Below are positions 7,936 through 17,006 of a stretch of 64,000 nucleotides of DNA, one piece after another. The notes beneath the pieces are model-generated. The model saw only the letters and a program-made list of their open reading frames with translations. It did no database searches and had not been told where the DNA came from. The position numbers and the translations under genes were made by a program. Source of the DNA: Streptomyces acidiscabies (GTDB lineage: Bacteria > Actinomycetota > Actinomycetes > Streptomycetales > Streptomycetaceae); NCBI RefSeq assembly GCF_020010905.1, contig NZ_JAGJBY010000002.1, forward strand, positions 62,001-126,000. The letters are read 5' to 3'. Position 1 is the stretch's first letter. Each line of letters starts with the position of its first letter.

Positions 7936-9744
7936 CTACGCGGCGCGCACATCCCCCTCGGTCACGTGCGCACAGGGGCGCGCGGGCGTGGGGGAGCGGC
8001 GCAGGAAGCGGGGGAGGGGGATGGCCAGGTCGACGAAGCCCTCGGCCTGCATGGCGGCGATGCCGATGCGGGGGAGGTCGCCGGAATTGCGGTAGACGAC
8101 GAAGCGGGGCTCCCAGCGGGGCTGGAACTTCGCGTTGAACTTGTAGAGGGACTCGATCTGGAACCAGCGGGAGAGGAACACGAGCAGCCCGCGCCAGGCG
8201 CGCAGGACGGGCCCGGCGCCGATCTTCTCCCCGCGCGCGAGCGCGGAGCGGAACATCGCGAAGTTGAGGGACACGCGCGTGACGCCGAACTTCGGGGCGG
8301 CCTGGAGGGCCGCGACGATGAGCAGCTCGTTCATGCCGGGGTCGGCGGAGCGGTCGCGGCGCATCAGGTCGAGCGAGGCGCCGTCGGTGCCCCACGGGAC
8401 GAAGTGCAGGATCGCCTTCAGGTCGCCGTAGGAGTCGGTGATGTCGTCGGCCTTGTGCGCGGTCGCGATCAGGCAGTCGCCGTCGGAGGGGTCGCCGATG
8501 CGGCCCAGGGCCATCGAGAAGCCGCGCTCGGTGCTGGTGCCGCGCCAGTCGTCGGCGGCCCGGCGGATGCGCTCCAGCTCGGCGTCGCCGAGGTCACGGA
8601 TGCGACGGACGCGGGTCTCGTACCCGGCGCGCTCGATGCGCTTGACCATCTGCCGGACGTTGCGCATCGCGCGGCCGGCCAGCGAGAAATCCGCGACGTC
8701 GACCACCGCCTCGTCGCCGAGCTCCAGCGCGTCCAGGCCGGTCTCGCGGGTCCAGACCTCGCCGCCGGTCTCCGAGCAGCCCATCACGGCCGGGGTCCAG
8801 GAGTGGGCCTTGGCCTCGTCCATGAACCGCTCGATCGCGCCCGGCCACGCCTCGACGTCCCCGATGGGGTCGCCGCTGGCGAGCATCACGCCGGAGACCA
8901 CGCGGTAGGTGACGGCGGCCTTCCCGCTGGGCGAGAAGACGACGGCCTTGTCACGGCGCAGCGCGAAGTGGCCCAGCGAGTCGCGGCGGCCGTGCTTGTC
9001 CAGCAGCGCGCGCAGCTTCGTCTCGTCCTCCTCGGTGAGCTGCGCGGCCGGGTGCTCGGGGCGGAAGGCCAGGTAGATCGTGGTGAGCGCGGTCACCCAG
9101 CCCAGCGCGCCCAGGGAGAAGGCGACCGTCCAGGAGGTGTTGCCCGCGTAGTCCACCGGCCCCTCGAAGCCGAACAGGCCGTACACCACGTGCGTCAGCC
9201 GGTCGGCCACGCTCGGGTCGCCGACCATCCGCTCCGAGTGGACGCTGACGATGACCATGCCCAGAGCGAGGGAGCCCGCGCCCATGAGGATGAAGTTGGC
9301 CAGCGCCCGCCAGCGGCTGCGCGGATCGGGCAGCGCGTCGAACTGGTCGCGGTAGACGATCAGCGCGATCAGCAGCGCGACCGAGATGATCACGCCCACG
9401 GGGGAGTGGCGGTACGTGAACTGCGCCGCCGCGCCCGCCGGGAGCAGAGCCACCGCCGCGCGCCACGCGCGCCGCTTGCCGCGCTTCAGGCCGTGCGCGA
9501 GCAGCAGCAGCAGGATGCCCGCGCTGAGCGAGAGAGCCGCCGCGAACGGGCCGAACGACCCGGGCAGCACTTCCGCGAGCGTGTGCATACGGCTGTGGCG
9601 GAACCGCGGGAACACGCCCGCAGCGACGTCCAGCAGTCCTACGACGGCACACGCTCTGCCGACGAGAACCGGAACGGACTCGGGGCGCGGACCTCGCAGA
9701 ACGCGCCGTACGCGACTTGATCGGATCGGAACCCCACCCGACAT
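7936..9744 (-). CDS. MprF-like phosphatidylglycerol aminoacyltransferase (DUF2156)
   Basis: About 602 residues: six predicted membrane segments in the first 270 residues, then a cytosolic DUF2156 catalytic part (tandem GNAT folds) beginning near HGRRDSLGHFALRRDKA. In characterised relatives this domain moves Lys or Ala from aminoacyl-tRNA to phosphatidylglycerol or diacylglycerol, changing surface charge and antimicrobial-peptide resistance. The C-terminal signatures are present (GDPIGD, RQMVKRIER, FVPWG, LDLMRRD, NELLIVAALQ, SLNFAMFRS, ESLYKFNAKFQPRWEPRFVVY). It has fewer membrane segments than the 14 of Staphylococcus MprF. Start is ambiguous between ATG 9768 and ATG 9744; the latter has AGGGAAG upstream. 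Divergent from an esterase gene. Confidence 0.87.
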   Translation of the reverse strand: MSGGVPIRSSRVRRVLRGPRPESVPVLVGRACAVVGLLDVAAGVFPRFRHSRMHTLAEVLPGSFGPFAAALSLSAGILLLLLAHGLKRGKRRAWRAAVALLPAGAAAQFTYRHSPVGVIISVALLIALIVYRDQFDALPDPRSRWRALANFILMGAGSLALGMVIVSVHSERMVGDPSVADRLTHVVYGLFGFEGPVDYAGNTSWTVAFSLGALGWVTALTTIYLAFRPEHPAAQLTEEDETKLRALLDKHGRRDSLGHFALRRDKAVVFSPSGKAAVTYRVVSGVMLASGDPIGDVEAWPGAIERFMDEAKAHSWTPAVMGCSETGGEVWTRETGLDALELGDEAVVDVADFSLAGRAMRNVRQMVKRIERAGYETRVRRIRDLGDAELERIRRAADDWRGTSTERGFSMALGRIGDPSDGDCLIATAHKADDITDSYGDLKAILHFVPWGTDGASLDLMRRDRSADPGMNELLIVAALQAAPKFGVTRVSLNFAMFRSALARGEKIGAGPVLRAWRGLLVFLSRWFQIESLYKFNAKFQPRWEPRFVVYRNSGDLPRIGIAAMQAEGFVDLAIPLPRFLRRSPTPARPCAHVTEGDVRAA

Positions 9745-9981
9745 TTCCCCATCTTCCCTGACAGACATCGCATCCCGTAGTTCCGCGAGTGACTTTGATC
9801 CCGGTGCCGTAGGTGGCCGAACCGGCGACATTGCGCCCTCTAGGACGGTGTCTCGGGGAGAGAGGTTCACTCACATCCCCAAAGCGGCTCCAAAGGTCAG
9901 GGAAAGACCGGGACAAGCCCTCGCGAAGAAGTGTGGAAAGCGCGGGCGCCCGGCGAGGAAAGCGCAGGCAGGGAACGCCCT

Positions 9982-11097
9982 ATGGGTCTTACGAGCAACA
10001 AGGTGCTGGTGCTGGCGATCGTGTGCGCCGCACTGCTGTTCATCGGCACGGTCTGGCTGTGGCCGCGGCTGGCACGGCGCGGGGTCGTCCCCGTCGCCGG
10101 GCGCGTCGGCCTGCTGCTCGCCACCCAGGTGGCGCTCTTCGCGGCGGTGGGCCTCGCGGCCAACCAGGCGTTCGGCTTCTACGCCAGCTGGGCCGACCTC
10201 TTCGGCAAGGAGAACGGCCAGGGGGTGGTCGTCGACCACGCCTCCGGCGGCGGCCCGGCCAGCGCCCTCAAGGTCCTCGACGAACAGCGCGTGGAGGGAC
10301 CCGCCGGCGGCCCGCAGGCGCGCGGGCAGATACAGAAGGTCTCCATAGTCGGCCGGACGACGCACATCGCGTCCCCCGCGTACGTGTACCTGCCGCCGGA
10401 GTACTTCCAGCCGCAGTACCGCACGCGCGCGTTCCCGGCGGCGGTCGTCCTGACGGGGTACCCGGGTACGGCGCAGGCGCTCGTCGACAAGCTGGACTTC
10501 CCGCGCACCGCGCGGGACCTCGCCCGGGACGGGAAGATGCAGCCGATGATCCTGGTGATGCTGCGGCCGACCGTCGCGCCCCCGCGCGACACGGAGTGCG
10601 TCGACGTCCCGCGCGGGCCCCAGACGGAGTCGTTCTTCGCGAAGGACCTGCCCGTCGCGATCGCCTCGCACTACCGGGTCGCGAAGAAGTGGGGCGTCAT
10701 CGGGGACTCCACGGGCGGGTACTGCGCCCTGAAGCTCGCGATGCACCACCCCGGGGTGTTCGCCGCGGGCGCGGGCCTCTCGCCGTACTACAAGGCGCCC
10801 ATCGACCCCACCACGGGCGATCTGTTCCAGGGGAACGGGACGCTGAAGAACGAGGCGGACCTGAAGTGGTTCCTCAAACACCGTCCCGCGCCGGACACCT
10901 CACTGCTCGTCACCAGCAGCAAGGAGGGCGAGGCGAACTACAAGGCGACCCTGAAGTTCATCGATCTGGTGAAGGCGACGAACCGTACGCACATCTCGTC
11001 GATCATCCTCGACAGCGGCGGTCACAACTTCAACACATGGCGACGGGAGATTCCGGCCACCCTTCAGTGGGTCAGCGGGCGGCTGACACAACCGTGA
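9982..11097 (+). CDS. membrane-anchored alpha/beta-hydrolase (esterase family)
   Basis: About 371 residues. The N-terminus has two hydrophobic segments (about 6-25 and 38-58) that should hold the enzyme in the membrane with its catalytic part outside. The rest is a PF00756-type esterase: VYLPPEYF, the nucleophile elbow GDSTGGY and a C-terminal SGGHNFNTW carrying the likely catalytic His. Substrate unknown. It is divergent from, and 237 bases from, the MprF-like gene; in other actinobacteria esterases beside MprF homologues hydrolyse aminoacylated lipids, so that role is inferred here. Start ATG with AGGGA 9 bases upstream. Confidence 0.87.
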   Translation: MGLTSNKVLVLAIVCAALLFIGTVWLWPRLARRGVVPVAGRVGLLLATQVALFAAVGLAANQAFGFYASWADLFGKENGQGVVVDHASGGGPASALKVLDEQRVEGPAGGPQARGQIQKVSIVGRTTHIASPAYVYLPPEYFQPQYRTRAFPAAVVLTGYPGTAQALVDKLDFPRTARDLARDGKMQPMILVMLRPTVAPPRDTECVDVPRGPQTESFFAKDLPVAIASHYRVAKKWGVIGDSTGGYCALKLAMHHPGVFAAGAGLSPYYKAPIDPTTGDLFQGNGTLKNEADLKWFLKHRPAPDTSLLVTSSKEGEANYKATLKFIDLVKATNRTHISSIILDSGGHNFNTWRREIPATLQWVSGRLTQP

Positions 11098-11306
11098 GTC
11101 CCGCGCGCGGGCGCGCGACGGGCCTGCACGGGACGGCTGTTCAGGCCCTCGCGGCGCACTCCGACCGGAAATGATCTTGGATTTCGCCCGCCCCTCCGCA
11201 CGCTCCGGCCGGAATTCATTTCTCCTGTCGTGCGAAGGTTTCGGGATGGCTGTGTTTTTACGGGGCGGGGCGCCAACGCATCCCTACGCGCGGTAAGTTT
11301 CTGGCC

Positions 11307-12761
11307 ATGCCACGTGGACGTCACCGCCATTCACCGCCTTTGCACAGGCTGCTGCCCCCGTCGGCGATCGCTGGCGTCTCCCTCGTCTGCGCGTTCGGGC
11401 CCTGGTTGTTCTCCGATACGGCCGTACTGCGCGTGATAGCCGCGTTCGCCGCGGCCGTCGCCGTCGTCGGTGCGGCCGTCCTGCGGCGCTGGGACGCGCA
11501 GGCGGGCAAGACGGTCGCCGACCTCTCGCGCGCGCGGGTCAGCGACGAGTGGCGCTACGAGGAGCGGGTCGCCGAGCTGGAGACCGACCTGGAGGAGTCC
11601 CGCGAGCTGCGCGGCAAGCTGGAGCAACGCCTGCGCGCGAAGCGGGCCGAGCTGGCGGGGCTGCGCAATGAGCACGCGGCGCTGCTGCGGCGGTACGCGA
11701 ACGCGGAGACCGAGCGGGCCAGTGCGCTGGAGGGGCGGCGGCGGTTGGAGCTGGAGGCGTTGACGCCGGTTGAGGGCGAGGGAGCTGAGGCTGAGGTTGC
11801 TGAGAGCGCCGTTGCCGTTGCCGTCGAGCCTGCGGTTCCGGGGCTGTTCTCGCCCGAGGGGTCGAAGCTGTTCCTGCGGGCTGCGGAGGCGCTGGGCCGG
11901 TTCGAGAGGCCGGGGGCGGCTGAGGGGGGCTCAGCGGAGGGTGCTGCGGGGGCTGTTGAGGCCGGTGTTGCCAAGGGGGCCGTCAAGGGCGGTGCTGGTG
12001 ACGTGTTGTCCAAGGGTGGTTCGCCCAAGGCCGGTTCGCCGGTGAAGGGTGACGGGCCGTCGGGCGGTGGCTCTCCCCAGGGTGACGGTCCCGAGGGCGG
12101 CGAGCCCGTGGCGGAGGACGAGGGCGAGGGGAAGACCGAGGCGGCCGACGCGCAGGAGCACGCGGTCGCCGGGTCCACGGGGCGCGAGGAGCGGTACGAG
12201 GCACTCCGCGACGGAGTGTCCGAGGCGAACGGCATCCCCGCGCGGGACGACGCCTCCCAGGAGAGCACCTCTGCGGCACTGGACGTGCGCACCCGCGACG
12301 TCCCCGCGCGGGGGACCGACGCCGCTGCCGAGCCCGCGCGCGGAACCGTCGAGGTCCCGCAGCAGCCCGCCCACGCCCTCGAACCCGCGCACGCGACGGG
12401 CATCCCGCAGCAGACGTCCACCTCCGGCGAGATCGTCCGCCGCCCCGCCGGCCACTTCGCGGTGCCGACCGCCGTCGCCGTCGTACCCGGCGAGCCTGTC
12501 CGCCGCCCCGCGATCGAGGGCGGCTTCGACTTCTTCGGCACGAAGCAGGACGACGGACCCGCGGCGCTGGAGGCGGTCCAGAACGAGGACCTCGCCGACG
12601 TGGTAGGCCAGGAGGCCCTGGCCCTGCACAAGGCCGAATCGGAGGCGGAGTTCAAGCCCGCCGACGAGACGTCCCGAGCCGTGGGCCAGGTCGTCGACCT
12701 GACGTCCCACGACGAGACCGAGCAACTGGACCTCCAGGGCCTGCGCAGCGCGGCGTACTGA
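11307..12761 (+). CDS. membrane-anchored coiled-coil protein of unknown function
   Basis: 484 residues, not recognised as a named family. A short basic N-terminus is followed by two hydrophobic segments (about 18-36 and 40-60) and a strong coiled coil at roughly 78-155 (EERVAELETDLEESRELRGK and on), typical of a cytoplasmic rod attached to the membrane. The remaining two thirds is low-complexity Gly/Ala/Pro/Glu. Between about 11760 and 12060 codons ending in T are unusually common (GTT, GCT), unlike neighbouring genes, which suggests expanded or weakly constrained sequence. Start ATG without a clear ribosome site. Convergent with the PH-domain genes across a strong terminator. Confidence 0.75.
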   Translation: MPRGRHRHSPPLHRLLPPSAIAGVSLVCAFGPWLFSDTAVLRVIAAFAAAVAVVGAAVLRRWDAQAGKTVADLSRARVSDEWRYEERVAELETDLEESRELRGKLEQRLRAKRAELAGLRNEHAALLRRYANAETERASALEGRRRLELEALTPVEGEGAEAEVAESAVAVAVEPAVPGLFSPEGSKLFLRAAEALGRFERPGAAEGGSAEGAAGAVEAGVAKGAVKGGAGDVLSKGGSPKAGSPVKGDGPSGGGSPQGDGPEGGEPVAEDEGEGKTEAADAQEHAVAGSTGREERYEALRDGVSEANGIPARDDASQESTSAALDVRTRDVPARGTDAAAEPARGTVEVPQQPAHALEPAHATGIPQQTSTSGEIVRRPAGHFAVPTAVAVVPGEPVRRPAIEGGFDFFGTKQDDGPAALEAVQNEDLADVVGQEALALHKAESEAEFKPADETSRAVGQVVDLTSHDETEQLDLQGLRSAAY

Positions 12762-12779
12762 CGGCACGTCGACGTTCAC

Positions 12780-12823
12780 CGGGGGCTGTACGGACCGCCG
12801 ACCAGCGGTCCGTACAGCCCCCG
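12780..12823. terminator. bidirectional terminator hairpin
   Basis: Perfect 19-bp stem (12780-12798 with 12805-12823) and 6-base loop between two convergent genes that end at 12761 and 12834. No long T-run, as is common in Streptomyces. Confidence 0.85.
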
Positions 12824-12833
12824 AGGCATTTCC

Positions 12834-14168
12834 TCAGGCCATCCACCGGTCCGGCGGTGCGTCGTGGCGGCTGGTGCGGGAGCGTTCCGACTGGTCGGCG
12901 AGGAGGGCGGCGGCCTCGTGGGCGTCTCTCAGGCGGGCGGAAACGGTCTCGTTCGCCCCGGTGTCCACGTGAACGCCGGCGAGCCGCCAGAGCCGCCCCC
13001 AGGGCCCTTGGGTGAGCCGTACGCTCTGGACCTTCGCGTGGGGGACGAGGGCGAGGTGGCGGCGGAGGATGCCGTGCCGGGAGGCGAAGACCTGGTCGGT
13101 GACGGCGATGCCGTAGCCGCGCCACCACCACGGCGCGATGCGGCCCGCACGTTTCGGCGGGCGGGAGAGGACACCGGGGACGGCCACGCCAGGAAGCACA
13201 CGCGCGATGACGGCCTCGGCGGCGGCCCGCGGCGCGACTGGCACGAGCAGCGAGTTCGCGGACCCGGCGACGTCCAGCTCGACCCGTACCCACCCGAGCC
13301 GCCGCCACAGCAGGGGCTCGACGATCCGCACGGTCTGCACGCGCCCGGGCGGCACCGTCTCGTGGGACCGGTCGAGCAGCCCGTGGTCGAGCCGCAGCCC
13401 GTCGGGAGACTCCCCGACGGTCCAGTCGTACTCGGTGACGAACCGCCCCACGGTCCCCGCCCCGGCGGCCCCCAGCATCGGCAGCCCGGCGACGAGGGCG
13501 GTCCACCAGTTCGTCGCCATCCACAGAAACGGCACCAGCACCGCCGCCCCGAGCAGCGCGACCCACGTACCCCCCGACAGCAGGCGCGCGATCAGGAGGT
13601 CGCGCGGCGGCACCCGCAGCAGCTCGCGCGTGGGCGCCTCTCCCACCTCGTGCGCGGTCTCGGGCGCGAACCCGGCCGCGCGCGCGAGGAGTTCGGCCCG
13701 CAGCGCCCGCGCGTGAGGCTCCCCCAGAAACGCCAGTTCGTCCTTGTCGTCGGTCCCTATGACATCGAGCCGCAGCTTCGCGACGCCCGCCACGCGCGCG
13801 AGGAGCGGCTGCGAGATGTCGATCGCCTGCACCCGCTCCAGCCGGATGTGCGCGGTACGCCGGAACACCAGCCCCGTACGGATGCGCAGTTCGGTGTCGG
13901 TCACCGAGAAGTGCGTGAACCACCAGCTGAGGAACCCGTACAGCGCGGACGCGGGGACGACGACGGCGATCGCGATCAGCAGGGTCGTCGACGTCAGCCG
14001 GGTGAGCTGCTCCTGCGCCTGGCCGGGATCGTGGACCGCCCACCCCGCGAGGACGGCGACCGGCGCCCACGCGCGCCGGAACGGCGTCACGGGGTGCAGC
14101 CGGTGCTCGACGACCGGCGCGGCCGGTTTCTCCAGGCTCACGGCGTCCTGAGCGCCCGGCGTCGTCAC
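12834..14168 (-). CDS. PH-domain membrane protein, YdbT-like (large subunit)
   Basis: About 444 residues with two pairs of hydrophobic segments (about 45-85 and 195-240) and at least two bacterial PH (bPH2) domains: VTDTELRIRTGLVFRRTAHI with ERVQAIDISQPLLAR, and TDQVFASRHGILRRH with HAKVQSVRLTQGPWGR. It resembles Bacillus YdbT, which works with YdbS; the molecular function is unknown. Its GTG overlaps the stop of the small PH gene (GTGA). Confidence 0.85.
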   Translation of the reverse strand: MTTPGAQDAVSLEKPAAPVVEHRLHPVTPFRRAWAPVAVLAGWAVHDPGQAQEQLTRLTSTTLLIAIAVVVPASALYGFLSWWFTHFSVTDTELRIRTGLVFRRTAHIRLERVQAIDISQPLLARVAGVAKLRLDVIGTDDKDELAFLGEPHARALRAELLARAAGFAPETAHEVGEAPTRELLRVPPRDLLIARLLSGGTWVALLGAAVLVPFLWMATNWWTALVAGLPMLGAAGAGTVGRFVTEYDWTVGESPDGLRLDHGLLDRSHETVPPGRVQTVRIVEPLLWRRLGWVRVELDVAGSANSLLVPVAPRAAAEAVIARVLPGVAVPGVLSRPPKRAGRIAPWWWRGYGIAVTDQVFASRHGILRRHLALVPHAKVQSVRLTQGPWGRLWRLAGVHVDTGANETVSARLRDAHEAAALLADQSERSRTSRHDAPPDRWMA

Positions 14169-14662
14169 AGCCCCGCCGATCGGGCCTCGCCCAGCTCGGT
14201 GAGCCGGTCGCGCAGCCGCTCGGCCTCCGCCGGGTCGAGCCCCGGGATGGTCGCGTCGGTCGCGGCGGCGGCCGTGTGCAACTGGACGCTGGCGAGCCCG
14301 AAGTACCGCTCGACGGGCCCGGAGGTGACCTCCACGAGCTGCATCCGCCCGTACGGCACGACGGTCTCCTCGCGCCACAGCACGCCCCGGCTGATCAGCA
14401 GGTCGTCCGCGCGCTCGGCGTACCGCCAGGACCGCCAGTTGCGGCCCAGCAGCACCCAGCCCCACGCGACGGCCGCGAGCGGCAGCACCGCGACCAGCGC
14501 CCACGCGGGGGCGACGAAGAGCCACAGGCACACCCCCAGGGCGACTGCGGCGCCCCCCAGCCACACCACCAGCAACAGCCGCCGCATCCGCAGCAGTCCC
14601 GGCGGAAGCCCGGTCCACGCCGGCTCCGCCCTCTCAGCGCCCCGCGGGCTCCCCGTCTCCAT
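14165..14662 (-). CDS. PH-domain membrane protein, YdbS-like (small subunit)
   Basis: 165 residues: two hydrophobic segments (about 27-47 and 51-71) and one bPH2 domain (ADDLLISRGVLWREETVVPYGRMQLVEV). Forms a translationally coupled pair with the larger PH protein, like Bacillus YdbS/YdbT, and probably makes a membrane complex with it. Divergent from nuoD with only 31 bases between starts, so the two promoters must overlap the opposing coding starts. Confidence 0.85.
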   Translation of the reverse strand: METGSPRGAERAEPAWTGLPPGLLRMRRLLLVVWLGGAAVALGVCLWLFVAPAWALVAVLPLAAVAWGWVLLGRNWRSWRYAERADDLLISRGVLWREETVVPYGRMQLVEVTSGPVERYFGLASVQLHTAAAATDATIPGLDPAEAERLRDRLTELGEARSAGL

Positions 14663-14693
14663 ACGGCCAGCGTACGTAGGGGAGACTGGAACC

Positions 14694-15845
14694 ATGACTC
14701 CTACGACGGAGACCACGGTCGGGATCGGCGGGGCGGCGGAGAGCACCGACATGGTGTTGAACATCGGCCCGCAGCACCCCTCCACGCACGGCGTGCTCAG
14801 ACTGCGGCTGGTGCTGGACGGCGAGCGGATCGTCCACGCGGAGCCCGTCATCGGGTACATGCACCGGGGCGCGGAGAAGCTCTTCGAGGCCCGTGACTAC
14901 CGTCAGATCATCATGCTGGCGAACCGGCACGACTGGCTGTCGGCGTTCTCCAACGAGCTGGGCGTCGTGCTCGCCGTGGAGCGCATGCTCGGCATGGAGG
15001 TCCCCGCGCGCGCGGTGTGGACGCGCACGCTCCTCGCGGAGCTGAACCGGGTCCTCAACCACCTGATGTTCCTCGGCTCGTACCCGCTGGAACTCGGCGG
15101 GATCACACCGGTGTTCTACGCGTTCCGCGAGCGGGAGGTCCTCCAGAACGTGATGGAGGAGGTCTCCGGCGGGCGCATGCACTACATGTTCAACCGGGTC
15201 GGCGGCCTCAAGGAGGACCTCCCGGCCGGCTGGACCTCCCGCGCGCGTGCGGCGGTCGCCGCCGTCCGCTCCCGGATGGACGTCTTCGACGACCTGGTCC
15301 TCGGCAACGAGATCTTCCGGGGTCGCACCCGGGGGGTCGGCGTCCTGTCGGCCGACGCCGTGCACGCGTACGGCGTGAGCGGGCCCATCGCGCGCGCGTC
15401 GGGCGTCGACCTCGACCTGCGCCGCGACGAGCCCTACCTCGCGTACGGGGACCTCCAGGACGTCCTGGAGGTCGTCACCCGGCGGGAGGGCGACTGTCTC
15501 GCCCGCTTCGAGTCCCTCCTGGAGCAGACCCACAACGCGCTCGTCCTCGCGGACGCCTGCCTCGACCGCATCGCCGCCCTTCCGCCGGGCCCGATCAACC
15601 AGCGCCTCCCGAAGGTCCTCAAGGCCCCCGAGGGCCACACCTACGCCTGGACCGAGAACCCCCTCGGCATCAACGGCTACTACCTCGTCAGCAAGGGCGA
15701 GAAGACCCCGTACCGGCTCAAGCTGCGCTCCGCGTCGTACAACAACATCCAGGCGCTGACGGAACTGCTGCCGGGGACGCTGGTCGCGGACATGGTGGCG
15801 ATCCTGGGGTCGATGTTTTTTGTCGTGGGAGACATCGACAAGTAA
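14694..15845 (+). CDS. nuoD2: orphan NADH-quinone oxidoreductase subunit D (NuoD2)
   Basis: 383 residues, full-length 49-kDa subunit of complex I, which with NuoB forms the quinone site. GPQHPSTHGVLRL (His32 matches quinone-site His38 of Thermus Nqo4), IGYMHRGAEK, TPVFYAFRERE, RASGVDLDLR and the C-terminal GDIDK are all present. The Tyr that binds the quinone head group (Tyr87 in Thermus, motif MDYL) is Trp81 here, in RHDWLS. It is not in a nuo operon: its neighbours are PH-domain genes and a convergent NDUFAF7-like methyltransferase. Probably a second, variant copy beside the canonical nuoA-N locus elsewhere. ATG with GGGGAG site upstream. Confidence 0.92.
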   Translation: MTPTTETTVGIGGAAESTDMVLNIGPQHPSTHGVLRLRLVLDGERIVHAEPVIGYMHRGAEKLFEARDYRQIIMLANRHDWLSAFSNELGVVLAVERMLGMEVPARAVWTRTLLAELNRVLNHLMFLGSYPLELGGITPVFYAFREREVLQNVMEEVSGGRMHYMFNRVGGLKEDLPAGWTSRARAAVAAVRSRMDVFDDLVLGNEIFRGRTRGVGVLSADAVHAYGVSGPIARASGVDLDLRRDEPYLAYGDLQDVLEVVTRREGDCLARFESLLEQTHNALVLADACLDRIAALPPGPINQRLPKVLKAPEGHTYAWTENPLGINGYYLVSKGEKTPYRLKLRSASYNNIQALTELLPGTLVADMVAILGSMFFVVGDIDK

Positions 15846-15874
15846 GTCGGTTGGAAAAACCCGACCGACCCTCC

Positions 15875-16876
15875 CTAGAGGGCGAGTGGGTCCGGAATCC
15901 CGACCGACTGCACGAGCCAGCCGAAGTCGCCCAGCCCTCCCTGCGCGGTGAGTTCGGCGGCCTCCCCGACCGCCGCCAGCGCGCGCACGTACGCGGAGGG
16001 GTCGGTGGACGCCAGCGCGAGGGGCGGCCGTACGCCGGTGACGCCCAGGGCGCGCAGCGCGGCCCGCTGGGTGTGCAGCGCCGCCGGTACGGGTACGGCG
16101 TCCGCGCACGCGTCCAGCGCCACGTGCGCCGTGATGTCGCACGTCCCGTCCGGCACCGGGACGACCTCGCGCCCCGCGCGGAACCCGGTGAGCGTCCCGA
16201 AGGGCGGCCGGGAATCCACCGCGTGCGCGTAGTCCACCGCCACGGCGAGCCCCCGGTCGACGCGGGCGACGGCAGACGCCCAGGCGCGGTCCCGGGGGAG
16301 GCCGATCTCCGCGCGCAGGCCCTCCTCGGCGTCCAGGGGCCACCAGCGCGCCAGCCACTCGGCGTCCTCGCCGGACACGGGCGGGCCGAGGCATTCGGTG
16401 CCGTCAGGGCCGACGAGGACGACCCGGGGGACGCCGTCGGCGTCCGTCTCGACGACGTCCAGGGGCACGTTGTCCAGCCACTCGTTGGCGAACAGGAGCC
16501 CGGTGACGCCGCGCGGCGCCTCGGCGGTCCAGGTGATCCGCTCGTCCGTCCCTGGGGGCCGGGCGGCGATCTCGACGGCCCACGCGCGCGTGCGCGCCGC
16601 GACGTCGTGCGGCAGAGCCGCCAGCACCCCCGTCACCAGTTCGCCCCGGCCGGCGCCGACGTCCACGAAGTCCAGCGCCCGGGGCCGGCCGAGCGCCTCG
16701 TCCACCCGGGTCAGCAGCGCGGCCACGGAGCGGGCGTAGAGCGCCGAGGCGTGGACGGAGGTCCGGAAGTGACCGGCGGGGCCCTCGGGGCGCCGGTAGA
16801 AGCCCTCAGGGCCGTACAGGGCCCTCTCGGCGGCCGTCCGCCACCCGTGCCACGAGGCCGTCTCCACGCCGCTCAC
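15875..16876 (-). CDS. SAM-dependent methyltransferase, NDUFAF7/MidA family
   Basis: 333 residues. SAM-binding loop FVDVGAGRGEL near residue 70, FANEWLDNVPLDVV (family signature) and AVDYAHAVDSRPPFGTLTGFR are typical of the DUF185/MidA family. The human member NDUFAF7 dimethylates an Arg of NDUFS2, the mitochondrial counterpart of NuoD. The gene is tail-to-tail with an orphan nuoD, 29 bases apart, which makes NuoD the obvious candidate substrate. Slightly shorter than the human protein. Start ATG 16876; divergent from a histidine kinase. Confidence 0.88.
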   Translation of the reverse strand: MSGVETASWHGWRTAAERALYGPEGFYRRPEGPAGHFRTSVHASALYARSVAALLTRVDEALGRPRALDFVDVGAGRGELVTGVLAALPHDVAARTRAWAVEIAARPPGTDERITWTAEAPRGVTGLLFANEWLDNVPLDVVETDADGVPRVVLVGPDGTECLGPPVSGEDAEWLARWWPLDAEEGLRAEIGLPRDRAWASAVARVDRGLAVAVDYAHAVDSRPPFGTLTGFRAGREVVPVPDGTCDITAHVALDACADAVPVPAALHTQRAALRALGVTGVRPPLALASTDPSAYVRALAAVGEAAELTAQGGLGDFGWLVQSVGIPDPLAL

Positions 16877-17006
16877 CTCCCCGGCCGCCCGCCCAGACTA
16901 TGCGTACAGCTGATCACTCCCTCCACCTTGCGGAGTACGCGAGCGCTATACGGATCGGTCCTCCGGTTGACCCACAGGGGCATCACGCATCCCTACGCTG
17001 GGTTAC

